A stretch of DNA of 64,000 bases from Verticillium longisporum. Taxonomy: Eukaryota; Ascomycota; Sordariomycetes; Glomerellales; Plectosphaerellaceae. This document shows, one piece after another, positions 34,519 through 46,159 of this stretch. The notes beneath the pieces are model-generated. The model saw only the letters and a list, made by a program, of their open reading frames with translations, did no database searches and had not been told where the DNA came from. Where the stretch lies: positions 186,001-250,000 of the forward strand of contig JAETXT010000003.1 in the NCBI GenBank assembly GCA_019188255.1, in the 5' to 3' direction. The position numbers were made by a program, and so were the translations under genes. Positions within the stretch are counted from its first letter, which is position 1. Every line of letters starts with the position of its first letter.

Positions 34519-36569
34519 ATGGTCCTACACAAAGGGCAACTGGAGGCCCAGCTGAGGGACGAGCATGTCCTCATAAAAACCGGCGTCCTTCGGGAAGAAA
34601 ACCCCCTAGACCTGTCCGAGGGCTTTCACGACTTTCTCCAAGCATGCCGCCGAGGCGACCTCAAGAGATGCCAAGAGCTGATTTCCGCCGGTGTTAACAT
34701 AAACGGCAAAGATAGTTTTGACTACACCCCCCTCATCGTCGTGAGTTCATGCAACATCAGTGGAAAGTAGAGTTTGTGATCCGAAGTTCTAAAGCTGATC
34801 ACGTCGCAAGGCGAGTTTATGCGGCCACTTCGACTTGGTCCGGCTTCTTCTCGAGTCTGGTGAGCGAACTCCAGTGCCATGATGGTTGATGGGCTTGCTA
34901 ACATCGGCGTCGAGGTGCACTGGCCGAGCGAAATACCTTCCAAGGCGAGCGATGCATTTACAATGCCCTGAATAATCGAATTCGCAACCTGCTGCTCGAG
35001 TATGACTATTCAAAGTCCACAGATCCCCTCCAGCCCTGGGCATCTCACATCACGTCTCTCCTCTCCAAAGATGTGCCCAAGACAGCCGACATTGGTCTCA
35101 TCGCCGCCTCCGAGTCTTTTCAGCTACACAAATTCATCCTCGCTTCCAGATCTCCTTATTTCAAGAGAAAATTGTCGGACGCCGCAGGCACGAGGACCTG
35201 GAATCTACCAGCGACCATCCCCGCTGATGCCTTTCGCCTCGTACTGCGCTATCTCTACCTCGGCGATATTCCAAAAGATCTTGTCGATCCACGTGGCATG
35301 GCGACCGAGGAGGAGGTTCTCACGAGCGCTGATAAGATCAGCAAGCAGCTTGAGATTGAGAAACTCTGGGAGGCGCTGCTGACAACCGATCGTCGACTGG
35401 CTCGCCAGAGGTATCAGGACGAGGTAAACCGGGCTCAGAAACAGATCGACAGTTTTTACCGGGAAAACGTCCTCCTACATAGAATGGTCATCGACACAGA
35501 GAGGGTCAATGAGATCAAGTGGCGGCATGATAATGCCATTTTTGCCGATTGCCTGTTGCGCGCCGACGAGCCCGACGAAGAGCAGACACCCGAGAATGAG
35601 CCCGCAGACACGGACGCCGCGGGGAACAATAGCAGCATCCCAATCGGCCCCTTCACCAACGACCAGCCGAAAACGACTAGGCGGTCCGTCGTGTATCCGG
35701 TACACAAGGCCATGCTGCTGCGCAGCCTCTACTTTGAGACCATGTTTTCGGGCGAGTTCAAGGAGGCTCAGGAGGAGCAGCACCTGCACATGATTACAAT
35801 TGACTGTGTGCCTGAAGTCCTCGAGATTATCCTTACTTTCCTCTACACTGAAAAGGCTGAATGCCCGCTCGAACTTGCCCTGGATCTTCTCTACGTATCC
35901 GATATGCTCTATCTTGACAAGCTCAAGACCAAAGCGGCACAGGTCATTAGCACATTAGGCAGCGGCAACAGCAATGTTCTCGTCGACCGCACACATGGCA
36001 CAGCCGAAGAGGAAGACACGGAACCCATCAACATCTACGACATCATACATGCCGCGTGGGACCTGAGGGTGCAGCGGCTCGAGGAGTTCGCCGCTCGGTA
36101 CCTGGCGTACCGACTGGAAGACTACATCGACGAAGCCGAATTCGCCGACCTCATCAAAGAGAGTGCCGAGCGGCTGAAGAACCGCGAAGAGACGGATACG
36201 ATTGAGTTACTAGACGATATCCGCTACTATCTGTCGGAGCGCTTCCGGCTGCGGTTCGAGGATGCTGGCCTCGACGATATGATGGACGAGCAAGGTGAGA
36301 TCAATGCGGCCGCAGCCGCGTCGCTGGCGGAGAGCAGCCAGGAGGAGCAGCAAAAGGCCGAGGACGGCTTGGTTCGGCAAGAGATCGACCTGGGAGATGC
36401 CAAGTCGGCAGAACCTGTAGGGAAGGAAGAAGCAACCGAAGAAACAGGCGGCGTCATGACGCTCGATGGCGCCGTGGCCGAAGACGAGTTTGCCTCGGAT
36501 GCGATCAACTACCAGATCCTGCTTGGAAAGATCGACACCATGCTAGAACGCCTAAAACTTGACGCATAG
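34519..36569 (+). CDS. btb3: Ankyrin repeat and double BTB/POZ protein (ABTB1/Btb3-like)
   Basis: This is a predicted 641-aa adaptor; relatives (ABTB1, fission yeast Btb3) act as substrate receptors for cullin-3 ubiquitin ligases. Exons are 34519-34740, 34811-34859 and 34915-36569; introns are 70 and 55 bp, and all phases fit. The ankyrin segment covers residues about 35-95 (FLQACRRGDLKRCQELISAG, then LCGHFDLVRLLLESG). The first BTB domain lies about 146-210 (LHKFILASRSPYFKRKL) and the second about 350-445 (VHKAMLLRSLYFETMFSGEF). The C-terminal third is acidic and helical. The small second exon is supported because it completes the ankyrin helix pair. It is convergent with spp1, with 354 bp between stop codons. 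Confidence 0.9.
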
Positions 36570-36923
36570 AGATAGATGCATTTCTAGATCAGTATTTATG
36601 AGAATCAAAACGGTCAGGCATGCATGGCAGGGCGTAGGACTTTAAGTGCCGTCGTGCCATAGAGACCAATCAATTTCCAGACGAGAAGTCCACTTCCATT
36701 TGGATGTCGTAGACTGAAACAAAATGCTGATTATTATGCAATCGATGCTGACAATGTCGGAGCGAAACCGACGACCCTTTTTACTCATTCATTCATAGCG
36801 TCACCGTTTTGGTGAATTCTATCCTGCCTAGCAACGCCGAGCTCCAGAGCATCCTTCCAAAGTCACCAACCCACTGCAACTGGGCCGATCGAGCCCTTGT
36901 CGCCAGTTGACTGTGCCAGATAA
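36570..36923. other. Convergent intergenic region, BTB gene / spp1
   Basis: 354 bp between two converging stop codons. It should contain both 3' untranslated regions. No gene or repeat seen. Confidence 0.6.
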
Positions 36924-38474
36924 TCAAGTGCTGGTCGTCTCAAGAGGTCCATGGGCCGCCACAGATTTGTTCTGGTCTCCGAGCTGAACCGCGTACTGCC
37001 CGTGATACTCGACGCCGTTCCCCTCGCGCTCCTTCCTCAGCCTCCTCTGAACAGCGGCGTCCCGGATCTCGGCCTCGAGGTTGAGCTTCTTGTTGGCTTC
37101 GGAGGTCAGACAGCGCATCAGATACCTCACGTCCTTAGTGTGAATCTGGTACCAGCCGTGGTGGGGCTTGCAACGCTTCTTGTCGCAAAAGTTGCGGTCG
37201 GCGCCGGACATGACGCTGCCGTGCTCGAGGCTGCCCTGCTTGAAGATCTCCTGGGCCTCCTTTGTCGCCATGAAGGCGGCAAAGGGCTGGCGCACGCCGA
37301 TGGTGTCGAGCCGGTAGTCGTAGCCGCAGACCGAGTCGTCCATCTTTTTGGCCGCGACGAGGGCCGCGCGGCGCCGGCCCGCCATGTCCATGAGCTCGAG
37401 CATGCGGCTGTAGGCGACCGTGTCCTCGCCCATCTGGTAGCGCTCGGCGGCGTACTGCTTCAGCTTCAGCTCCTCCTCCTCTGTGAGTGTGCCCGGTGGC
37501 AGGACCTTTTTGGGGTCCGACCCATTGTCTGTGGAAAAGTCAGTGATGCCCCGTCTACGACCACCCATGTCGTCGAGAAAAGGAAGGGGGAAAAAAGACA
37601 AAAAGGCTCTCTCACCTCCGTCCTCGGGCGCAAAGGGCCGCGCCGCGAGTTTCCAGTTGTTCGTCTTGTCGGCCTTGCTCACAGCATCGCCGAGGAGCGC
37701 CATAATCTGCGCCTGCGTGATGTCGCCGTGCAGCGTCTTGGCGCCGGACCCGTCCTTCTTGGGCATGGCGGCGACGTACTTCTCCCACCACAGCTGGCGG
37801 TGCTCGTCGGAGCAGAAGACGCTCTTGTCCTCGAGCTTGACTTCCTCCTTGGTCTCGCGGTCGCCATAAAGACGCGCCTCCTGGGTGCAGTTCTTGAGGG
37901 AGCACGTCTTCTTGTAGAGGGTGCGCACGTTGCTGGCCAGGTCTGTGCAGTTGGGACAGACGAAGCGCTCGACGAGGTTGTTACCGACGTCCCTGTCCAT
38001 GTCGACGCACTCTCCATGAAACCAGTCCTGGCAAATGTCACAGAAGATCATAAATCTGTGGTCGTCCGGGCCGCGGCACAGACAGTAGGGGCCTGGGTCG
38101 ATGGAGTCGTCGTCGTCGTCAGGTGACGGGCTGGCAGCGCCGCGCTCCTCAAGCTGCGCGGCCGAGTCGTCATCGTCGTCTTGATCGCCACTCGATGCTT
38201 TTGGTGCGGTTTGTTTCTTGCCGACGCGGGAGCCGGGGTTGCCTTTGCTGCGCTTGGTGGGCTTCTTGACTGCCGCCTGGCCGCGCTTCTTCGCCGCCGC
38301 AGGTGGTGGCTTTTCTGTGGAGGGGAGGACTGTGTTGGAGGATGGAGGGACACTCCTCTCGTGTGGAGATGACGCCGCTGGTTGTGCATCTGGCATGTCG
38401 TGATCCTCCTGTTGCCTACTGGTGGGCCCCGAAGAGGGTGACCTGCCGGCTGGTTGATCACCAGCGTGATCCAT
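36924..38474 (-). CDS. spp1: PHD-finger subunit of the COMPASS (Set1) histone H3K4 methyltransferase, Spp1/CFP1-like
   Basis: This is a nuclear chromatin reader that docks the Set1 complex on methylated H3K4. The ATG at 38474 is the first of the frame; the frame extends upstream only through non-ATG codons. Exons are 38474-37616 and 37528-36924, giving 487 aa. The intron 37615-37529 (GTGAGA, branch CACTGAC, CACAG) is 87 bp, a multiple of three, and has no in-frame stop. Removing it joins FAPEDG to DNGSDPKK. A Lys-rich and Asp-rich N-terminus is followed by a PHD finger from about residue 130 (CLCRGPDD, FCDICQDWFHGEC, FVCPNC). Next come a Cys/His segment (KKTCSLKNC, FCSDEH) and a C-terminal zinc region (CDKKRCKPHHGWYQIH), the usual Spp1 order. 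It is divergent from SCO1, with 443 bp between starts. Confidence 0.92.
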   Translation of the reverse strand: MDHAGDQPAGRSPSSGPTSRQQEDHDMPDAQPAASSPHERSVPPSSNTVLPSTEKPPPAAAKKRGQAAVKKPTKRSKGNPGSRVGKKQTAPKASSGDQDDDDDSAAQLEERGAASPSPDDDDDSIDPGPYCLCRGPDDHRFMIFCDICQDWFHGECVDMDRDVGNNLVERFVCPNCTDLASNVRTLYKKTCSLKNCTQEARLYGDRETKEEVKLEDKSVFCSDEHRQLWWEKYVAAMPKKDGSGAKTLHGDITQAQIMALLGDAVSKADKTNNWKLAARPFAPEDGGERAFLSFFPLPFLDDMGGRRRGITDFSTDNGSDPKKVLPPGTLTEEEELKLKQYAAERYQMGEDTVAYSRMLELMDMAGRRRAALVAAKKMDDSVCGYDYRLDTIGVRQPFAAFMATKEAQEIFKQGSLEHGSVMSGADRNFCDKKRCKPHHGWYQIHTKDVRYLMRCLTSEANKKLNLEAEIRDAAVQRRLRKEREGNGVEYHGQYAVQLGDQNKSVAAHGPLETTST

Positions 38475-38917
38475 CGCGATGCACCCTTGCTTGCCTGAAG
38501 CGACCAAGGGATGAGTATAAGAAGGGAGTAAGCAAGTTTCTGTTCGGGTTGAGGCCGGCAGGCGTGGATCACGAGATAATCCTGTTGATAATTTTGTGAG
38601 TTGTGTACGAAATAATGATCAAGAACACCCTCAACTCTTGCCAATTTGATGAGAGCATCTGGAGTGGTGAGTTTGGGTGGTGACTTGATGACTCGGTGAA
38701 CACAAGTCGGCATGCTTCACCGAGATACCGGATGAACATCGGGGTGTGAGGCTTATCGAGCATGTTTTTTTTTGGCATCCCGACGCCCGGGCCACCCTAC
38801 CTCCAGTGGAAGCTTCGGCATCTTACGATGATGGACTTGACTCCCGGATTGATTCCCAGATAACATCATCTTCGCCCCTTGGCCATTCGCCCACTGATTA
38901 TTCGCCCACGAGCCAAC
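38475..38917. promoter_or_regulatory. Divergent promoter region, spp1 / SCO1
   Basis: 443 bp between opposed start codons. It must drive both genes. No specific site is claimed. Confidence 0.5.
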
Positions 38918-39935
38918 ATGTCAAACGCCTTGGCACCAGCAAGGACGCTCTTCAGGAGCGTCCTCGGCGCATCCGCCCAGCAGTGCCGACGATGCCTCTC
39001 GCAGGCGGCAACAGCGAAGCACGTCCGACCAGCGACTGCAACAAGCCCTCTTGAGGCGGCGCGAAACCAGTTCGCGATGCAGAAGAGGACCAAGGTGTAC
39101 AAGTCCATCGCAGAGCAGAAGAGTCGGTACCGATCAGGGGTGGGTGTCTCCAAAGAATACGGCTCGGCTCAGCGCCCGGTCGGCAGAGGACGGTCCGGCT
39201 AACCAATGTGAACAGCCCTTTTCCTGGAAGGCCGGTATTCTTTTCGTCGCCACGGCCGGCGGCCTCATGTGGTACTTTGAGTTTGAAAAGGAGCGCATGC
39301 AGCGGAAACGCATTGCCGATGCCACCAAGGGCGTGGGCAAGCCCAAGGTCGGCGGGCCCTTCGAGATGATCGACCAGGACGGCAACCCGTTCACGAGCGA
39401 GGACATGAAGGGACGGTATGCACTGGTAAGTAGGGCGACAAGAGCAATGGTGCTCTGGGTAGCTTGTGGATATGCAGCGGCTAACCTGCCATGACCCCCC
39501 CAGGTGTACTTTGGCTTCTCCCACTGTCCCGACATCTGCCCCGACGAGCTCGACAAGATGGCGCGCATGTTCGACCTCGTGGAGGAGAAGCGACCTGGAT
39601 CGATTCTCCCCATCTTTGTCACGTGTGATCCGGCACGCGACACACCGCCGGTCCTCAAGGAATACCTCGCCGAGTTCCACCCCAAGTTCATCGGGCTGAC
39701 GGGCACGTACGACGAGATCAAGGCCATGTGCAAGAAGTACAGGGTGTACTTTAGCACGCCGCAACACGTCAAAGCGGGCCAGGACTACCTCGTCGACCAC
39801 AGCATCTACTTCTACCTGATGGATCCCGAGGGTGACTTTGTCGAGGCGCTGGGACGACAGCACTCGCCGTCTGCTGGCGCAAAGCTGATGCTCGACCATA
39901 TGAATGACTGGTCCGGTGCGTGGAAGAAAAATTAG
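38918..39935 (+). CDS. SCO1: SCO1-type mitochondrial copper chaperone for cytochrome c oxidase
   Basis: This delivers copper to the CuA site of Cox2 in the mitochondrial inner membrane. Exons are 38918-39139, 39216-39425 and 39504-39935, giving 287 aa; introns are 76 bp (with a CTAAC branch site) and 78 bp. The N-terminus is rich in Arg and Ala without acidic residues, as in a mitochondrial presequence. One membrane segment (about 79-95, AGILFVATAGGLMWYF) precedes the thioredoxin-like domain. Copper ligands are C152 and C156 in HCPDIC and H243 in LVDHSIYF. CDPARD and the length match the family. It is followed in the same direction by the HAD phosphatase gene. Confidence 0.95.
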
Positions 39936-40440
39936 ACGGGTATCGGTGAACCCATTTTCAACATTGCATGGGTATATTAGGTCAAGCTGTACGAGTACGA
40001 GCTGCATGTGTATCAGTAGGCGAACTGCCATTGGCAGAACATCAGGACACTCTGGAGGATGAGCGATCAGAGACAGGGCAGATGTCCCAAACCCCGCTCC
40101 GTCGCTTGTACAATACGGCCAGGGGGAGTGGAAGGCCGGATTTAAAATAGAATGTAAAAGGATGATCAACATAGGGCCCGACGCCTTGTCTTGCATCGCG
40201 TGCTTTCGAGTGACAGGATGCAACATGAGGCTCGAAACATCTAGCTCCAGGTCTCGGTCGCGGGGTGAAAGCACGAGCGAGTGGGTCCCCTGGTGCTCGG
40301 CCTCTGCGAAACTGCTTAGCTACCTGACTTCAGTTGAGCTCGCTGCAGCTTGCTGGTCACCCATACTGCAGCTCTCCCCATCATCATCATCATCATCACC
40401 ATCCACCGCTCCTCAAACAAATAGAAGCCCGGACCCTGCG
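39936..40440. other. Intergenic region, SCO1 / HAD phosphatase
   Basis: 505 bp holding the SCO1 3' end and the promoter of the downstream gene. An ATC/TCA repeat lies near 40382-40400. No further gene seen. Confidence 0.55.
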
Positions 40441-41880
40441 ATGAAGGCCTCCATCTGCGCCCTCGGCGGGGCGTCAGTGCGAGCGACGTCGAGGCTGCCA
40501 GTGCCAGCAGCGTCCACTGCTGCCTTGGTGACACGGAGCTTACTACGAACCCAATCAAGGTGGGCATCCAACGCTGCCTTTCGCCGTCGCCGAGACACCA
40601 ACAGGTCGTCTTCAGGCTTGCCATATCTCAGCCGCTCACAACAGCCAGTCGCAGCGGTGCGACCACGATGGCTGAGTGCTCAGGCCAGCAGCACCACAGC
40701 TGTGCCGCCATCCTTTGCCTTTGCCTTTGAGTGGGTGAACCCCCTCCCCGACCTCGACGACGAGTTGAGGAGGCCCTCTTGAGATCACCGACTGACTGAC
40801 CGCAGCATCGACGGCGTGCTGCTCCACGTCGCCAAGCCCATCCCGGGCGCCCGTGAGGCGCTCGAGCACCTGCAGGACAACAACATCCCGTTCATCCTGC
40901 TGACCAACGGCGGCGGCAAGCACGAGCACGACCGGGTGCGGGACCTCAGCGACAAGCTCGGCGTGCCGCTGACGGTCGACAACTTTGTGCAGTCGCACAC
41001 GCCGTTCCAGGAGCTCGTGCGCGCGGGGCCCGACAGCCTCAGCGACAAGACGGTCTTCGTGACGGGCTCGAACGCGCAAAAGTGCCGCGAGATTGCCGAG
41101 CAGTACGGCTTCCGCAGCGTCGTCACGCCGGCCGACATTCTGACGGCGCACCCGGAGATCTGGCCCTTTGAGCCGCTCATGGAGGAGGTGTACCGGGCGA
41201 CGGCGCGGCCGCTGCCCAGGCCGCTGCACGGGCCGGGCGTCGCCGACGCCGACGCGCTGACGATTGACGCCATGTTCGTCTTCAACGACCCGCGCGACTG
41301 GGCGCTCGACGTGCAGCTCATCCTCGACCTGCTGCTGTCGCGCCGCGGCATCCTCGGCACCTACTCGGACCGCAACGGCGACGCGTCGCTGCCCAACGCC
41401 GGCTGGCAGCAGGACGGCCAGCCGCCGCTCATCCTGTCCAACTCGGACCTGCTGTGGTCGACGGGCTACCACCAGCCGCGGCTCGGCCAGGGCGCCTTCC
41501 AGGAGGCCATCGCCGCCGTGTGGGCCAAGGCCACCGGCGGCACGCCCCTGCGGCGCACGGCCTTTGGCAAGCCGTCGCCCGAGACGTACCGCTACGCCGA
41601 GCGGGTGCTCAACGAGCACCGCGCCGCGCTGCTGGCGCGGCAGGGGCGCGATGCCGAGGCGTCGACGCCGCTGAGGACGGTGTACATGGTCGGCGACAAC
41701 CCCGAGAGCGACATTCGCGGCGCCAACGAGTACCGGAGCAAGCAGGGCACGAACTGGGAGTCGGTGCTCGTGCGGACCGGCGTCTGGCAGGCGGACCGCG
41801 GCGAGAGCGCGTACCCGCCGACGGCCATTGTGGATGATGTCAAGGCGGCGGTGGCGTGGGCGCTGGCGAGGGAGCAGTAA
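40441..41880 (+). CDS. Mitochondrial HAD-superfamily phosphatase (CECR5/YKR070W-like)
   Basis: This is a predicted 454-aa hydrolase of HAD subclass IIA; the substrate is unknown. Exons are 40441-40730 and 40806-41880. The 75-bp intron (GTGGGT...CCGCAG, branch CTGAC) splits the first catalytic motif and, when removed, rebuilds FAFDIDGV. The first 50 residues are Arg/Ser/Ala-rich like a mitochondrial presequence. HAD motifs: DIDGV (I), LLTNGGG (II), FGKPSPETY (III lysine) and MVGDNPESDIRGAN (IV). Exon 2 is very GC-rich, which produces long antisense open frames that should be ignored. Confidence 0.9.
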
Positions 41881-42354
41881 ATCATTGTGCCGAGAACTAG
41901 ACATGGATTTGTAGACCAGCACGGTAGAGATGTACATTGGAATTGTGCGATTCGCGGCACCGAGTGATCTGATATGGAGCCTTGTCAGACGGGTTCCCGC
42001 CCACCGACCGACATTGCTGGCCTTGGAGCCTACATGTTTTCTTGTTTTTTTTTCTGTACCACACAGATCAAGGTATCGAGATACCTGCCCGTCCAGGCCA
42101 CAGCACCTCATGGTCGGTAGGTAGTTCGGGTCAATGGCAAGAGTGTCTCCGGAACAGGTCATTGTGTAATGCCATAACACGGTAGAGTAGGACGAGACGC
42201 CTTCACTCATCCAGTTCTGGCATACAACGGTAAGCAGCGGCTTGACGAAAGCCTGGCCGAGTTGCCTGGCGGAGCTGAGGTTGGTCGGCATCAAGACGAG
42301 ACCAGCATAGTAGGATGGCATTATATATTAACAAGCCAAATCACTATCCATCCT
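41881..42354. other. DNA between HAD phosphatase gene and island 3
   Basis: 474 bp of GC-balanced sequence after the stop codon. It carries the 3' end of the gene and no other recognised feature. AT-rich transposon DNA begins at 42358. Confidence 0.55.
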
Positions 42355-42357
42355 TTA

Positions 42358-42381
42358 GGCCCTAATCGTCTCGAGCATTTA
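42358..42381 (+). repeat. Left terminal inverted repeat of Harbinger element
   Basis: 24 bp beginning GGCCCTAATCGTCTCGAG, identical to the inverted right end, preceded by TTA. Confidence 0.88.
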
Positions 42382-42699
42382 ACGCTAAATATATTTAGCT
42401 CTAAGTAATTTACTTAAAACGGTACTAGCGTACTATTTCGGAAGCACCTCTAAGCCCCTAGTTCTTTACTTAATTAAGAAAATAGTTAAAGATAGCTAGA
42501 TTAAGGGTTTTCCTTTCTATATCGAGCCTTAACCTTCTCTTCTAGTCGTAAATTATAACTAAGTCTATTAATTCTATACTTCTATTATATAAATTTCTAT
42601 ATATTTATTATAGAATTAAACCCTTTAATTATTAAAAACGATATAAATAAAATTACTTCTATATTTAAGCAAAATATCCTTAATCTTAATAAAATTAAT

Positions 42700-44130
42700 C
42701 TATTTAATAATAATAAAGATACTTCTTTATAAATAGAATCCGAATTTCTCTTCTATATATAAGAAGATCCGAATATTAGCTAAATTAAGGGGTAAAAAGG
42801 TCGTTTTATATAATACTTAGAAGCTATAAAGCTTTTCTTTAAATATTTTAAATATTTAATAATATAAAGAAGGCTCTTTATAATAAATAATAAATATATT
42901 ACTCTTAAAGCTATATTCGAGGAAATCCTATCCGATTTATAATTAATATTCCCTATATTAAAAGTTACTTTATAAATACTTTCTATAAAATATAATAACC
43001 TTTATATTAAATATTAGAAGATTCTATAACTTATAGAGACTTCTAAAATAATTTATAATAATAAGATAAATTAAATATTAACCTCTAAATAGAATTAAGA
43101 AACCTTTAAATTAAAGAATAACTATATAGCTTAGGTATACTTTCGAGGCTTCCTTTATATTAACTCTTTAATAAAGGAGATATAATCTAATATATATATA
43201 ATAGGCGAGGATATTATAGAGGTTTAGGATTATTATTAATAATAGTCTTTAAACGATAAGAATATTATTAAAAGGTAGGGAAAGAGGTAGTAGATCGAGA
43301 AGCCGAATAAGATATAGGATTTAAGCTATAATATAAAGACTCCTATTCTAAAGGTCGATCTCTCTAGCCTTAATTCACCCTCTTTAGCCTCTTTACTATC
43401 CTTATAGTATTAATAGGCTGAGGCTTAACTCTTAATAATATAGGGCTAAGTAATAGCTACCTATATTGAGAGGGCTTTACTACTTATATGAACCCTGATT
43501 CATTACTTTGGCTATGCCTGAGAGCTCTGAATAGGTAGGGTAGGTGATATAAGACTTATGATAATTGTTAATGCTATCTCTCTGAATCACCGCTACCTAT
43601 ATGAATCAGATATACCTATCTAATTCACCGATCACGTAAGCTGTAAATCACGTGCTCCTGAGAGCTGTAAATCCCAGCCCCGGTGATCACTATATCGGTG
43701 AATCCTATACGGTAATTACCGACCTAGGTAATCCCCTAATATTAGTTCAACAACCTAGGTAATTTAGGAGGGCCTCGATAAGCTTATAGCTCTTAAAGGC
43801 GAGGCGGTAATAGGGTAGGTACTATTTACTTATAAATAGCTATTTAGTTAATATCTTAGATTTAAAGGTTTTCTAGAAATAGGGGAATACTTCTCTAGTA
43901 ATCCTCTTAGGGCCTCTACCTTTAACTATCTATTATAGAGCTCTTAGCTACTATTTCTATAAAGAATAAATATAATAGGTAATATAGATAGTAAATAGGT
44001 TAATATAGATAGAGGGCCTAGTTTAATAGGAGAGGTAGTTTAATATTTAAATATAGATTTTAGCTTATATAATTAATAATATTAACTATATATAAAGTAG
44101 CCTAGAATTAATATAAATATTTTAATTAAT
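42700..44130 (+). pseudogene. Decayed accessory ORF of Harbinger element (possibly Myb/SANT-like)
   Basis: One plus-strand frame stays coherent over about 1.1 kb if TAG and TAA are read as former CAG/CAA/TGG codons. It runs from a YLEAIKLFFKYFKYL segment through ITLKAIFEEILSDL, LSIKYNNLYIKYQKIL, a basic region and LASLLSLQYQQAEAQLL. It continues in frame across the solo LTR if that LTR and one target copy are removed. PIF/Harbinger elements usually carry a second gene for a Myb/SANT-like DNA-binding protein, and the IKYNNLYIKYQKIL segment fits that helix pattern; this is an inference. Limits are approximate. Confidence 0.45.
43464..43752 (-). repeat. Solo copia LTR, moderately RIP-mutated
   Basis: This 289-bp reverse-orientation match to the intact LTR (from TATTGAG to TTCAACA) has no internal copia sequence beside it. 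A perfect 5-bp duplication ACCTA lies on both sides (43459-43463, 43753-43757), so a complete element inserted and then recombined out between its LTRs. It keeps more of the original bases than the other decayed LTRs. Confidence 0.93.
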
Positions 44131-44749
44131 CTAAGACTTATGCTTTTAACTTCTAAATAGAATTATTACTTAATACTTTAATTCTAGGCCTTATCTATTT
44201 CTAACTATAGGAGATAGGGTCTTATAACCCTTCTAGTAATTAAAATAAAAGCTAAACTATATTAATATCTATATTATTAGAAAGAAAAAAAGCAGAGCTA
44301 TATAATAGTATAATCTTTATACGATTCTATAGAACTATTAAGTAATAATAACTATTTAACTTCTCTTATCTCTTATTAGCTTAGCTTATAAACTAGAGTA
44401 GAACCGACTCCACTTCCCCGCAGATCTAGAGGTAGCCTATACGCCTTATCCACGCCTAGTCCCTAAGGGTCAGTCTATTAGATATAGAGCAATTCCCCTA
44501 ACCTGCTTTTTAGGGTTTTTATAATAATAATATATCTTTATTTTTAAGTAAAATCGTTACTTCCTATTACGTAGTAATTCCTATCCAATTTTAACGCCCT
44601 TAATTATTATAAACGGATACTCTTCTAGATAGGCCCTACTTCCCTTAGAGTTAATCCGAGTACTTATATTAACTTAATCGGAAAACGCCTACCTCCGTTC
44701 CTATCGAAGAATATACTATTCTATAGCTAAAAATCAGGGCTACTAAGAT

Positions 44750-45525
44750 CTTTGATCCATTCCTTCCTCCAATGCTTCCTTCTCGAGATATAACGACTTC
44801 TATCTCTCCCTTCCTTTTATACTCTTTTAATAATTTATCTCTCTACGATCCCTTTATCTATTAAAATAATATTACCTTCGGTTATTACCCAGAACCTAGA
44901 TTAATACTAACTTAATATTATACCCTCTCCCTTACCTTCTATAATACCTCTTCTATATTTATTCTAATACTTATAATAGATTTAATAGCTTTTAAATTAT
45001 CTTCTTTATTTTACTATTATTATAGAAAGTTCTAGAGATCTATTAAAGTATATATTATATTAACTTATATTTTAAATAAGTATTCTAGGGGTCCTTTCCT
45101 TAATATAATAAATATATACTTTAAGATACTAAAAGCTCGCTTAACGATAGCTTAAAGGCGTATATAGATATAATTATATTTATCTTCTATTAATAAGCTA
45201 TTCTAATCGATATTTTCGAAGTCTCTAAAGTAATATCGACGTCCTCTAAATAATATAATAAACCCTCGAAAATCCTATATAAACCTACTATCTACGAGAT
45301 AGAAATAGCCCTTAAATACTTAGAACGACTTTATTAAAGCCTATATTAGAAGGGTAGAATCGTTTATTAACCCCTCTATATTTATTAAAATATAATTAAA
45401 TATAAAATCGAATTTTATTATAATAAATATATTCTAAGATATCCCTCCTTTCCTATTAAAGAATTTCGTCTAGGAGGAAGCTTTAATAAAGGCTAATATA
45501 TAAATTCTATTAATAATTCTAATAT
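44750..45525 (-). pseudogene. PIF/Harbinger DDE transposase, C-terminal part (RIP-mutated)
   Basis: The minus strand reads the DDE domain with RIP-type replacements: the DGTH motif at the right edge is changed to NRIY. It continues FFNRKGGISQNIF, GLINDSTLL (second Asp kept), GYFYLVDSRF, then IVKRAFSILK where the catalytic Glu codon (45142-45140) has become Lys, and FKIQVNIIYTLIDLQNF. Stops are all TAG/TAA derivable from Gln/Trp codons. The N-terminal part resumes at 53054 beyond the inserted copia copy. Limits are approximate. Confidence 0.8.
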
Positions 45526-45815
45526 TATTAAATTAATATTAGGGAATTACTTAGAGTAGTAATTACTATATAGGATTTACTAATATAATAATTACTAGGG
45601 CTAGGATTTATAGCTCTTAAGAGTATATAATTTATAGCTTATATAATTAGTAAATTAAATAAGTATATCTAATTTATATAAATAATAGTAATTTAAAGAG
45701 ATAGTATTAATTAATTATTATAAATCTTATATTATTTACTCTACCTATTTAAAGCTCTTAAGTATAATTAAAGTAATAAATTAAGGTTTATATAAATAAT
45801 AAAGCCCTCTTAATA
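45526..45815 (+). repeat. Decayed 5' LTR of plus-strand copia copy
   Basis: 290-bp match to the intact LTR with C-to-T/G-to-A changes (TGTTGAACC read as TATTAAATT). Confidence 0.9.
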
Positions 45816-46159
45816 TTAATTAATATTACGTTTAATATAATATAGAATAGCTAGAGCTAGAGAAATTAAGATCGATCCTATAAATAGTAAATTTACTATC
45901 TATAAGCTTATCGATTATGCTTTATAAGTAATCGTAAGAGTACTATTTACTTTAAATATTTTAGGACTCTTATAAGAGCTTAATAATAGAGAAACCTTCT
46001 ATTATATAATCTATAGGAGTACTATCTACTTCGAATATCTTAGGACTCCTATATTTAAGATTACTATTTAGGCTATAATACTAGCTATTAATCTAATAAA
46101 TGAAGCTCTATAGAATAATTAACTAGCTATAATAGAGCTTTAATAAAATTAATAATAAT

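Noticed and set aside
36951..38126. 391-aa plus-strand frame
   Set aside because: Antisense shadow of spp1; the minus-strand product has clear PHD and zinc motifs.
38952..42321. Long minus-strand frames (440 and 561 aa)
   Set aside because: Antisense to SCO1 and to the GC-rich HAD phosphatase exon; repetitive Arg/Leu/Val composition without motifs.
44395..44480. GC-richer patch inside island 3 that looked like a possible RNA gene
   Set aside because: No stable fold or known RNA pattern found by eye; probably the convergent 3' region between the two Harbinger genes.
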